Assembly: GCA_025146925.1 (NCBI GenBank)
Contig: CP102260.1
Span: forward strand, 945,001-1,009,000
Source of the DNA: [Bacteroides] pectinophilus
GTDB lineage: Bacteria > Bacillota > Clostridia > Lachnospirales > Lachnospiraceae
Length of the DNA stretch: 64,000 bases
Direction: 5' to 3'
The position numbers and the translations under genes were made by a program. Of the stretch, positions 57,021-64,000 are shown piece by piece. Under the pieces are notes generated by a model. The model was not told the DNA's origin. It searched no databases and worked only from the letters and a program-made list of their open reading frames with translations. Position 1 is the first letter of the stretch. Every line of letters begins with the position of its first letter.

Positions 57021-57067
57021 AAAATAGCTGTGACACCTAATCAAACAAAGGATGTCATGGCTATTTT
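57021..57067. terminator. Orphan terminator-like hairpin in a divergent gap
   Basis: AAAATAGCTGTGACA (57021-57035) pairs with TGTCATGGCTATTTT (57053-57067), allowing two G-U pairs, and a T-rich tail follows. It lies between two divergent genes, where no transcript should end. No other gene is visible in the 380-base gap (56881-57260). Confidence 0.6.
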
Positions 57068-57183
57068 ATTGTAATAATATGTACGGGTATATAAATGATA
57101 TAATCAATATAATCATATGAAAAAATATATATAATTAATTATCTGGTTGAGAAAAATTGTACAGAAATAAATACATGCTATTC

Positions 57184-57218
57184 ACCTATTGACATAGTAG
57201 GTAAATAGGCGATACAAT
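57184..57218 (+). promoter_or_regulatory. Promoter with overlapping Rrf2-type palindrome
   Basis: TTGACA (57189-57194), 18-base spacer, TACAAT (57213-57218). ACCTA-N9-TAGGT (57184-57188, 57198-57202) is centred on the -35 box, and CCTATT/AATAGG arms lie at 57185-57190 and 57204-57209. A repressor bound here would block the promoter. The Rrf2 regulator encoded 43 bases downstream is the obvious candidate. Confidence 0.6.
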
Positions 57219-57260
57219 TCATATACGCAATAAATACCGCAAATGCGATTGGAGTAGAGT

Positions 57261-57704
57261 ATGATGATATCGACTAAGGGCAGATATGCCCTGAGGGTTA
57301 TGACTGATCTGGCGCAGCATGGAACGGGAGATTTTATTCCGTTGAAGGAAATATCGGCCAGACAGGGTATCTCCTTAAAATATCTGGAAAGTATAATGAC
57401 TATACTGTCCAAGGGACATATGGTCAGGAGTGCAAGTGGCAAAGGTGGCGGTTACTGCCTGATAAAGTCACCGGAGGAATACAGGGTCGGAGATATACTC
57501 AGGCTGACTGAGGGCGACCTTGCACCGGTTGCATGTCTTGCTCCTGATACGAAGAAGTGCGACCTTACGAATGAGTGTTATACACTGCCGTTCTGGAAGG
57601 GACTTGGAGATGCGATTAATGAGTATCTTGACGGACATACGCTCGCAGATCTGGTGTCAGGCAGCAGTATGCAGCATTGTACTGCATCACACGACAATAA
57701 TTAA
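57261..57704 (+). CDS. Rrf2/IscR-family regulator of the SUF operon
   Basis: 147 residues. The winged helix is STKGRYALRVMTDLAQHG and LKEISARQGISLKYLESIM. Three cysteines in ACLAPDTKKCDLTNEC match the iron-sulfur ligand positions of IscR and related sensors. It should bind a [2Fe-2S] or [4Fe-4S] cluster and control the suf genes behind it according to cluster supply. The short C-terminus SMQHCTASHDNN has one further cysteine. Confidence 0.9.
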   Translation: MMISTKGRYALRVMTDLAQHGTGDFIPLKEISARQGISLKYLESIMTILSKGHMVRSASGKGGGYCLIKSPEEYRVGDILRLTEGDLAPVACLAPDTKKCDLTNECYTLPFWKGLGDAINEYLDGHTLADLVSGSSMQHCTASHDNN

Positions 57705-57726
57705 TAATATATAGCAGGAGGATTAT

Positions 57727-58473
57727 ATGGCTGGCAAATCATTATTAGAGGTAAAGAATTTACACGTTAACATCGAAGATAAAGAGATTCTTCATGGTGT
57801 TAACCTTACTATAGGTGAAGATGAGACGCATGTACTTATGGGGCCTAACGGAACCGGTAAGTCAACTCTCGGATATGCGGTTACGGGCAATCCAAGATAT
57901 TCAATATCAGAAGGACAGATAATATTCAATGGCGAGGACATTACCAATATGCCTGTCAATGAGAGAGCTAAGAAGGGCATATTCCTTTCATTTCAGAATC
58001 CGCTGGAAGTACCCGGAGTTACACTGAGTGCATTTATCAGAAGCGCACTTGAGCAGAAGACAGGCAAGAGAGTACGCCTCTGGGATTATAAGAAGAAGCT
58101 TGCACAGACAATGGAACTTCTTTCAATGGATGAATCTTATGCAGAGAGAGATCTTAATGTCGGATTCTCAGGCGGTGAGAAGAAGAAGGCTGAGATTCTT
58201 CAGATGCTTATGCTTGAACCGTCACTTGCAATCCTTGATGAGACAGATTCAGGTCTTGATGTTGACGCTGTTCGCACAGTATCAAAGGGCATAAGTATTT
58301 ACAAGGAGCAATGCAGGGGAAGCCTCCTCATTATAACACACAGTACACGAATCCTTGAGTCACTTCATGTTGATGTAACACATGTAATGGAAGAAGGAAA
58401 GATTGCAAGAGAAGGCGATGCATCACTCGTTGATGAGATTAATGAAAATGGATTTGAAGATATAAAGGCGTAA
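57727..58473 (+). CDS. sufC: SUF system ATPase SufC
   Basis: 248 residues. Walker A GPNGTGKSTL, the SUF-specific FQNPLEVPGV, signature GFSGGEKKKAEILQML and Walker B LAILDETDSGLDVDAV are present. SufC drives cluster assembly on SufB-SufD in the cytoplasm. It follows the Rrf2 gene by 22 bases; a 93-base gap separates it from sufB. Confidence 0.96.
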   Translation: MAGKSLLEVKNLHVNIEDKEILHGVNLTIGEDETHVLMGPNGTGKSTLGYAVTGNPRYSISEGQIIFNGEDITNMPVNERAKKGIFLSFQNPLEVPGVTLSAFIRSALEQKTGKRVRLWDYKKKLAQTMELLSMDESYAERDLNVGFSGGEKKKAEILQMLMLEPSLAILDETDSGLDVDAVRTVSKGISIYKEQCRGSLLIITHSTRILESLHVDVTHVMEEGKIAREGDASLVDEINENGFEDIKA

Positions 58474-58566
58474 ATAATATATAGAATATATAGTTGGGGC
58501 TTTTGCCCGGCATTATCTGATCTGATTATTGCAGATTATTATAATACGCTGGATTGGAGTATTGGA

Positions 58567-59973
58567 ATGAAAGAAAAGAGTCATGTAGATGATATAGACA
58601 GAAGTGTCTATGATATCAGGGATAAAGAGCATGATGCTTATAGAATCGAAGCAGGACTTACACCTGAGATAGTTGATAAGATATCAAAAGAGAAGAATGA
58701 CCCGGAATGGATGCATGAGTTCAGACTGAAGTCACTCGAGATATATAATGGCATGAAGATACCTGACTGGGGTCCTTCAATTGAAGGTCTTGATATGGAG
58801 CATATTGCAACGTATGTAAGACCTAACACAAAGATGCAGGGTGACTGGAAAGATGTGCCACAGGATATTAAGGATACATTTGAAAGACTTGGTATTCCGC
58901 AGGCTGAGAGGAAGTCACTTGCAGGTGTCGGTGCACAGTATGATTCAGAGCTTGTATACCACAATGTAAAGGATGAGGTTGCAGCACAGGGCGTAATCTA
59001 TACTGATATGGAGAGCGCGCTTAAGGGTGAATATGCCGATATGGTACATGAGTACTTTATGAAGCTTGTAACACCCAGAGACCATAAGTTCGCGGCACTT
59101 CACGGAGCTGTGTGGTCTGGCGGCTCATTTGTATATGTACCGAAGGGCGTTGATGTTTCAATACCTCTTCAGTCATATTTCAGACTTAATGCCAAGGGTG
59201 CAGGACAGTTTGAGCATACACTTATAATTGTTGATGAAGGAGCAAGCCTTCACTTTATCGAGGGATGTTCAGCACCTAAGTATAATGTTGCCAACCTGCA
59301 TGCGGGATGCGTTGAGCTTTTTGTTAAAAAGGATGCAAAGCTCAGATACTCGACAATTGAGAACTGGTCTAAGAATATGTACAACCTTAATACAAAGCGT
59401 GCACTTGTAGAAGAGGGCGGTACGATTGAATGGGTGTCAGGCTCATTTGGTTCACATGTAAGTTATCTCTATCCTATGAGTATTCTCAAGGGAAGGGGTT
59501 CTAAGATGGAGTTCACCGGTGTAACATTCGCCGGTGAAGGACAGAACCTTGATACGGGTGCCAAGGTAATCCATGCGGCACCGGATACAAGTTCATATAT
59601 GAATACACGTTCAATAAGCAAGAGCGGTGGAATAAGTACATTCCGAAGCAGTGTTGTTGTGCAGAAGAATGCATCTAATGCAAAGTCTGCGGTATCATGC
59701 CAGTCACTTATGCTTGATTCAGAGTCAAGGTCTGATACAATTCCGGCTATGGACATCCGTACTAAGGACGCAGCGGTCGGACATGAAGCCAAGATTGGAA
59801 GTATAAGTGATGATGCGGTGTTCTATCTTATGTCAAGAGGCATGAGTGAAGAGGATGCAAGAGCACTTATCGTAAGTGGATTCGCTGACAATGTTTCTAA
59901 GGAGCTGCCACTTGAGTATGCCGTTGAGATGAATAATCTTATACGTCTTGAGATGAAAGGAAGTATTGGCTGA
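58567..59973 (+). CDS. sufB: Fe-S cluster scaffold SufB
   Basis: 468 residues. SufB forms the scaffold where sulfur and iron meet. Family blocks are GVGAQYDSELVYHN, VWSGGSFVYVPKGVDVSIPL, and the C-terminal RSDTIPAMDIRTKDAAVGHE with EAKIGSISDDAVFYLMSRG. The cysteine in SAVSCQSLMLDS corresponds to the conserved sulfur relay position. Length is normal. The stop lies one base before the sufD ATG. Confidence 0.96.
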   Translation: MKEKSHVDDIDRSVYDIRDKEHDAYRIEAGLTPEIVDKISKEKNDPEWMHEFRLKSLEIYNGMKIPDWGPSIEGLDMEHIATYVRPNTKMQGDWKDVPQDIKDTFERLGIPQAERKSLAGVGAQYDSELVYHNVKDEVAAQGVIYTDMESALKGEYADMVHEYFMKLVTPRDHKFAALHGAVWSGGSFVYVPKGVDVSIPLQSYFRLNAKGAGQFEHTLIIVDEGASLHFIEGCSAPKYNVANLHAGCVELFVKKDAKLRYSTIENWSKNMYNLNTKRALVEEGGTIEWVSGSFGSHVSYLYPMSILKGRGSKMEFTGVTFAGEGQNLDTGAKVIHAAPDTSSYMNTRSISKSGGISTFRSSVVVQKNASNAKSAVSCQSLMLDSESRSDTIPAMDIRTKDAAVGHEAKIGSISDDAVFYLMSRGMSEEDARALIVSGFADNVSKELPLEYAVEMNNLIRLEMKGSIG

Positions 59974-59974
59974 T

Positions 59975-60916
59975 ATGACAAACAATGAAAATATAATTAT
60001 CAACAGACTGCCTGCCAAGACATGGTACTGGCTTGATGTTAACGAAACAAAGCTTCCATGGGACAGAAGCAATACAGTTGAACTTGAATCACAGACGGTA
60101 ACGGCAGCAAAGGCAGAGAAGCATGCGCCTGTGAGGATTCATGTTAATACAGTTGACGAATACAGTAATAAAAATATAAGGCTGGAAGCCATGACAGGCG
60201 GAGAGCTTACGGTATTCATGAATTATGGCACAAGGTATAATCTTGCGGTCCATACAGAGATTATTGCACATGAGAATTCGGTTGTGCGTCTTGTACAGAC
60301 ACAGCATACCGAAGAGAATGCCGTATTATATAACGAGATAAAGGGTGAATGTGCAAAAGGCGCTAGAGTTGAGCTTATTCAGGTATTCCTTGGCAAGGGC
60401 GATGTATACTCAGACAGCCGCTTTGAACTTTCAGGTGAGAAGAGCAGCCTGAAGGCTGATATAGGATATATAGGACAGCATGAGCAGAAAATAGACATCA
60501 ATGTTGTTGCTAATCATACAGGCAGAGAGACGGAGAGTGAGATTAATGCCGGCGGAGCGCTTAAGGACGCATCTAAGAAGGTATTCAGAGGCACGATTGA
60601 CTTTAAGAGGGGTGCCGTTAATGCTGTAGGCAATGAGCAGGAGACAGTGCTTATGCTTGGTGATGATGTGCAGAATAAGACGATTCCGCTTATACTGTGT
60701 GCTGAGGAAAATGTTGTAGGTAATCACGGAGCTACAATCGGTGAGCTTGATGATGATACGCTGTTTTACTTTGAAAGCAGGGGAATTGACAGGGAGCATG
60801 CAGAGAATATCATGGCAAGAGCTTCAATCGACAGGCTTTCAAGAATGACGGAGGATGAAGAAACACAGAATATCATAAGTGACGGTCTTAAGGAGGTGCT
60901 TGGATATGACGAATAA
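59975..60916 (+). CDS. sufD: SufD-like scaffold subunit
   Basis: 313 residues, the short Clostridia form of SufD. The N-terminal region is little conserved. The beta-helix part has GGELTVFMNYGTRYNLAVHT and NHTGRETESEINAGGALKDA; the end VGNHGATIGELDDDTLFYFESRG corresponds to the SufB/D interface. Overlap of 11 bases with sufS at the 3' end. It works as SufBC2D complex with the two previous genes. Confidence 0.92.
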   Translation: MTNNENIIINRLPAKTWYWLDVNETKLPWDRSNTVELESQTVTAAKAEKHAPVRIHVNTVDEYSNKNIRLEAMTGGELTVFMNYGTRYNLAVHTEIIAHENSVVRLVQTQHTEENAVLYNEIKGECAKGARVELIQVFLGKGDVYSDSRFELSGEKSSLKADIGYIGQHEQKIDINVVANHTGRETESEINAGGALKDASKKVFRGTIDFKRGAVNAVGNEQETVLMLGDDVQNKTIPLILCAEENVVGNHGATIGELDDDTLFYFESRGIDREHAENIMARASIDRLSRMTEDEETQNIISDGLKEVLGYDE

Positions 60917-62129
60917 TTCATATGATTATCGTCAGGACTTTCCGCTTCTTATGCAGGACAGGACAATATATATTGATAATGCGGCAACATCGCAGCGTCC
61001 GCAGTCCGTTATAGATGCGGAGATGGATTTTTACAGAAATCATAATGCCAATCCACTGCGCGGTTCATATCCGCTCAGCGTGGAGGCAACTGATATATAT
61101 GAGAATGCAAGAGTTACTGTTAAGAATTTTATAAATGCATCCTCAACAGAAGAGATTATATTTACACGCAATACAACAGAAGGACTCAACCTTGTAGCAT
61201 ACAGCTATGGTCTTACTAATATCAGCGCCGGCGATGAGATAGTTGTCTCAATAATGGAGCATCACAGCAACCTTCTCCCATGGCAGATGGTATCAAGACA
61301 GACCGGTGCCGCTCTTAAGTTTATTGAGTGCGAGCAGGATGGAAGCGTTGATCTTGATAAGGTGGCCGCACTTATAACGGATAAGACAAAGCTTGTTGCA
61401 ATGACACATGTATCTAATGTGCTCGGACGTGAGAATCCGATAGCAGAGGTGGCTGCACTTGCACATGCTAAGGGTGCGGTTATGGTAGTTGACGGAGCTC
61501 AGAGTACACCGCATATGGCAATTGATGTCAGGGCACTTGGGGCAGATTTCTTTGCATTCTCAGGTCACAAGCTTATGGGGCCTATGGGAATTGGTGTCCT
61601 ATACGGACGCAGGGAACTGCTTGATAAGATGCCTCCGTTCTTATCAGGCGGAGAGATGATTGACTCAGTTACAAGAGACGGTGCCAAGTTTGCCGAGCTT
61701 CCGCATAAGTTTGAAGCCGGTACTGTCAATGCAGCAGGTGCAGCAGGGCTTGATGCTGCAATTAAGTATATTCAGTCGGTAGGATTTGATTATATGCAGG
61801 AGAGAGAACTTGCTGTTACCCGGCGTGCTCTTGAAGGAATGAAGAATATTCCGCATGTTCATATATTTGGTTCGGATAGGGCGGAAGAGCACACAGGCAT
61901 TATTACATTTGCAATTGATAATGTACATCCGCATGATGTAAGTGAGGTGCTTATTGCCGACGGTATAGCAGTACGTGCCGGACATCACTGCGCACAGCCG
62001 CTGCTTGCATATCTTGGCGTTAATTCAACAACAAGAGCAAGCTTTATGTTCTATAATACTGAGGAAGAGGCTGATGCATTTGTTAAGAGTGTTGCAAGCG
62101 TAAGGGAGAGAATGGGATATGGAGAATAG
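60906..62129 (+). CDS. sufS: Cysteine desulfurase SufS
   Basis: 407 residues. The PLP lysine is in FFAFSGHKLMGPMG and the active-site cysteine in VRAGHHCAQPLLAYLGV, the type II (SufS/CsdB) pattern. It takes sulfur from cysteine and passes it to SufU. ATG 60906 with AAGGAGGTG upstream lies inside the sufD end and gives the standard N-terminus (YDYRQDFPLLM). Confidence 0.96.
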   Translation: MTNNSYDYRQDFPLLMQDRTIYIDNAATSQRPQSVIDAEMDFYRNHNANPLRGSYPLSVEATDIYENARVTVKNFINASSTEEIIFTRNTTEGLNLVAYSYGLTNISAGDEIVVSIMEHHSNLLPWQMVSRQTGAALKFIECEQDGSVDLDKVAALITDKTKLVAMTHVSNVLGRENPIAEVAALAHAKGAVMVVDGAQSTPHMAIDVRALGADFFAFSGHKLMGPMGIGVLYGRRELLDKMPPFLSGGEMIDSVTRDGAKFAELPHKFEAGTVNAAGAAGLDAAIKYIQSVGFDYMQERELAVTRRALEGMKNIPHVHIFGSDRAEEHTGIITFAIDNVHPHDVSEVLIADGIAVRAGHHCAQPLLAYLGVNSTTRASFMFYNTEEEADAFVKSVASVRERMGYGE

Positions 62130-62544
62130 AAGTTTTTATAACGAGATACTGACGGAGCACAACATACGTCCTGAATTCAAGCATGACCTTCCTGATGCGG
62201 ATATCGTACTTGAAGGAGTTAATCCAAGCTGCGGAGATGATATATGGCTTAAGCTTAAGGTTGATGGTGATGTTATAACTGACGGAGCCTTTGTAGGCGA
62301 CGGATGTGCAATATCACAGGCTTCTGCAGATATCATGCTTGGAATGGTTATCGGCAGGAAGAAGGAAGAGGCTCTTAAGATGGGCGAGATATTCATGAAG
62401 ATGATAAAGGGCGAGGCAACAGAGGAGGAGATTGACAGCCTTGAAGAAGCTTCTGCACTTAAGGATATAGCTCATATGCCTGCCCGTGTAAAATGCGCAG
62501 TGCTCGGATGGAGAACTCTCAAGGAGGCAATTCAGGAGAACTGA
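62119..62544 (+). CDS. sufU: Sulfur transfer protein SufU
   Basis: 141 residues. Zinc/sulfur cysteines in NPSCGDD, GDGCAISQASADIM and PARVKCAVLGW are all conserved, as is the insertion typical of SufU relative to IscU. It takes persulfide from SufS. It overlaps sufS by 11 bases and ends the operon. Confidence 0.95.
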   Translation: MENRSFYNEILTEHNIRPEFKHDLPDADIVLEGVNPSCGDDIWLKLKVDGDVITDGAFVGDGCAISQASADIMLGMVIGRKKEEALKMGEIFMKMIKGEATEEEIDSLEEASALKDIAHMPARVKCAVLGWRTLKEAIQEN

Positions 62545-62629
62545 TATTATTCAGGGGAAAAATGATTACAGAATAAGAAGCCCATATATATCAGACTACA
62601 TTTAAATACGAACAATTTCCACAAATCTC

Positions 62630-62637
62630 CATAGAAT
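62630..62637 (+). promoter_or_regulatory. Possible sigma-E -10 element of the cotJ operon
   Basis: CATAGAAT at 62630-62637 resembles the sigma-E -10 consensus (CATACAAT), about 30 bases before cotJA. No convincing -35 match is seen. cotJ genes are sigma-E dependent in Bacillus. Confidence 0.3.
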
Positions 62638-62666
62638 AGTATAGAAAACAATATGGAGATTTTTTT

Positions 62667-62819
62667 ATGGAAAGACAACAGATTCCACCATCAGCTCCGC
62701 TTGCTATGGCATATGTGCCGTGGCAGGAATGGAACAGCCTGTTTGCTCTTGATGAAGCACTTCGCTGCGGTACGTTATTTAAAACTCTGTACAAACCATT
62801 TATGGGAGGTGGCAGGTAA
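62667..62819 (+). CDS. cotJA: Spore coat-associated protein CotJA
   Basis: 50 residues: MERQQIPPSAPLAMAYVPWQ, then EWNSLFALDEALRCGTLF and YKPFMGG, which match CotJA. It is the first gene of the cotJABC operon, expressed in the mother cell and placed in the inner coat. GGAG lies eight bases upstream. One base separates its stop from cotJB. Confidence 0.9.
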   Translation: MERQQIPPSAPLAMAYVPWQEWNSLFALDEALRCGTLFKTLYKPFMGGGR

Positions 62820-62820
62820 T

Positions 62821-63282
62821 ATGATGAATTCTAATATGAACCGCCGCAACGTGCAGTACAGACAGGACCGCCAGCCGATGCCGCAGCCGGCAGTACAGCC
62901 ACAGTGCCAGCCTTCATGCCAGACATGTCCGGGAACATGTAATGATGGCAGCATGATGACGGGGAATAATGGTAATCCCCAGATGATGCCTGCCGGCGGA
63001 CCGGGACCTGAGAGAAGGCCGATGCCGGTACCTGACCACCAGACACTTATGAATGAGATATATCAGCTTGGCTTTGCAATTGTTGAGACAGTGCTTTATC
63101 TCGATACGCACCCGTCTGACGCTGATGCCCTTAACTATTATAATCAGATAAAGAGACGCTACAGCCATGTCATGGAGATGTATTCAAGAGAATACGGACC
63201 GCTTCTTAATACAAATGTTATGAATGACAACTACTGGAGCTGGGTGGCAACACCTATGCCTTGGGAAGTGGAGGGCTGTTAG
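62821..63282 (+). CDS. cotJB: Spore coat protein CotJB with Pro/Gln/Cys-rich N-terminal extension
   Basis: 153 residues from ATG 62821. The last 80 residues are CotJB: LMNEIYQLGFAIVETVLYLD, NYYNQIKRRYSHVMEMY and a tail ending WVATPMPWEVEGC. The first 70 residues are rich in Pro, Gln, Met and Cys (CQPSCQTCPGTCND), longer than the Bacillus protein. The extra cysteines may cross-link in the coat (inference). It is followed two bases later by cotJC. Confidence 0.9.
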   Translation: MMNSNMNRRNVQYRQDRQPMPQPAVQPQCQPSCQTCPGTCNDGSMMTGNNGNPQMMPAGGPGPERRPMPVPDHQTLMNEIYQLGFAIVETVLYLDTHPSDADALNYYNQIKRRYSHVMEMYSREYGPLLNTNVMNDNYWSWVATPMPWEVEGC

Positions 63283-63284
63283 AT

Positions 63285-63494
63285 ATGTGGAATTATGAAA
63301 AAAGACTTGAATACCCTGTAAATATCAAGAATCCTGACCCGGCGATGGCAGCTATGGTAATAAGCCAGTACGGCGGCCCTGACGGTGAACTTGGAGCATC
63401 AATGCGATATCTGTCACAGAGATACACAATGCCATACAGGGAAGTGGCGGGAATATTGACTGATATAGGCACGGAAGAACCGGCGCCACAATGA
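63285..63494 (+). pseudogene. cotJC: cotJC cut after about 65 codons
   Basis: 69 codons. MWNYEKRLEYPVNIKNPDPA through YGGPDGELGASMRYLSQRYT and AGILTDIGTEE match the N-terminus of CotJC, a manganese-catalase-like coat protein of about 190 residues. After TDIGTEE the family continues GHLEM..., but here PAPQ and a stop follow, and 47 bases further the end of a serine recombinase gene appears on the other strand. The four-helix metal site is therefore missing. The cut is at about 63479. The rest of cotJC is expected beyond the window, on the far side of an inserted element. Confidence 0.85.
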
Positions 63495-64000
63495 TAACTG
63501 TGGCTCTGCTGCTGGGATTGAAGGCCTTTTTTTACCTGATTTCAGAATCTGAACTTAATCTCAAGCCTGAACGGAGGAGAATACCATCCACCTCTTTTAG
63601 CCATATCTCTATAATTTATACCATAATCTGAACAATTATCCGCCGTCAGCCTTACGGCACCAGGACGGGTATATATCATGTCATTTATTATCGCCTTAAG
63701 ATACTGATTCTTAATCTCAGCACTTGCGGCAGGATTCTGCAATGCATTAAGTGCGTCACCAAACTTCGCTATACGCTCCCGGTAGTCAACCGGATCCGGC
63801 GAATCCTTTCTTGCCTGCTTAAGAGCACGCTCAACCTCTGCTTTATCTTCTTTGACATGCTTGTTGAGCTTATCGAATATAGCCCGCGGCATACCTTCCA
63901 TTGAGTATACTTCCCATTGCTTTACTTCCTTGGCTTCAAGCGCTGTAAGCCGCGCCTCAAGGTCCGTGACAAGCGCTCTGTGTATATCCACTTCGTTAGC
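63479..64000. mobile_element. Left end of a serine-recombinase element inserted in cotJC
   Basis: Sequence unrelated to cotJC starts at about 63479 and leads into a large serine recombinase gene whose 3' end faces the junction, as at the ends of phages, skin-like elements and Tn4451-type transposons. Only the first 520 bases are in the window. The attachment core is unknown. Confidence 0.75.
63542..64000 (-). CDS. Large serine recombinase, C-terminal part (cut by window)
   Basis: The frame is open to base 64000 and its N-terminal catalytic part is outside the window. The visible 152 residues match the C-terminal end of large serine recombinases: a coiled-coil stretch (LEARLTALEAKEVKQWEVYS), MPRAIFDKLNKHVKEDKAEV, PVDYRERIAKFGDALNALQN, and the closing WYSPPFRLEIKFRF corresponding to the family's WxxPPxELDVKLRV ending. 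Such enzymes integrate and excise elements between short attachment sites. The gene ends 47 bases from the cut cotJC, so this is the integrase-end of the element. Confidence 0.88.
   Translation of the reverse strand, partial: ANEVDIHRALVTDLEARLTALEAKEVKQWEVYSMEGMPRAIFDKLNKHVKEDKAEVERALKQARKDSPDPVDYRERIAKFGDALNALQNPAASAEIKNQYLKAIINDMIYTRPGAVRLTADNCSDYGINYRDMAKRGGWYSPPFRLEIKFRF

Overview
The window reads as chromosome from an anaerobic, spore-forming, flagellated Clostridia, most likely a Lachnospiraceae. The evidence is a moderately AT-rich sequence, spore coat genes cotJA-cotJB-cotJC, a flagellin lysine methylase and a chemotaxis receptor, the Clostridia-type order rho / rpmE / DUF1385 / prmC / prfA, and small families typical of Lachnospiraceae (DUF4364, DUF6142). 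The species is inference. I saw no rRNA, tRNA or CRISPR array.

Layout. 1-9.6 kb is the right end of an integrative conjugative or mobilizable element: an ORF6N protein, an oriT-like leader, MobC, relaxase, a decapitated ParA, small proteins, an NB-ARC/TPR protein as cargo, a structured leader, excisionase and tyrosine integrase. It abuts pyrE. 9.7-23 kb is core genome: pyrE, a VanZ-like protein, an M29-like aminopeptidase, FliB, DUF4364, a radical SAM protein, malic enzyme, rho, L31, DUF1385, prmC and prfA. 23.2-32.9 kb is a defence island: SNF2-type helicase, RES-domain protein, DUF4391, a membrane coiled-coil protein, a type III-like Mod methylase and a Res nuclease-helicase that has lost its Walker A. 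33.2-37.4 kb is a TetR regulator with a heterodimeric ABC exporter.

37.5-50.6 kb is a sulfur locus: a ferredoxin remnant, cysD, cysN, a LacI-CysW chimera, cysA, a divergent FecE/FecC pair, then metY, a siroheme sulfite reductase, TusA, thioredoxin, a ThiS-like carrier, a ThiF-like activator, a JAMM protease and a thioredoxin reductase-like protein. The second half matches the protein-thiocarboxylate route to homocysteine described for Wolinella succinogenes (HcyS/HcyF/HcyD/MetY/Sir). 50.7-56.9 kb holds L25, a formate/nitrite transporter, a chemotaxis receptor and two tandem sodium symporters. 57.2-62.5 kb is an Rrf2-sufCBDSU operon. 62.7-63.5 kb is cotJA-cotJB-cotJC, with cotJC cut after about 65 codons where the 3' end of a large serine recombinase gene enters from the right. 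This looks like a site-specific element inside a sporulation gene.

The window also shows repeated deletion-type junctions: ParA, a small element gene, Mod/Res, the ferredoxin upstream of cysD, and LacI/CysW. They need to be separated from assembly error before the truncated products are interpreted.
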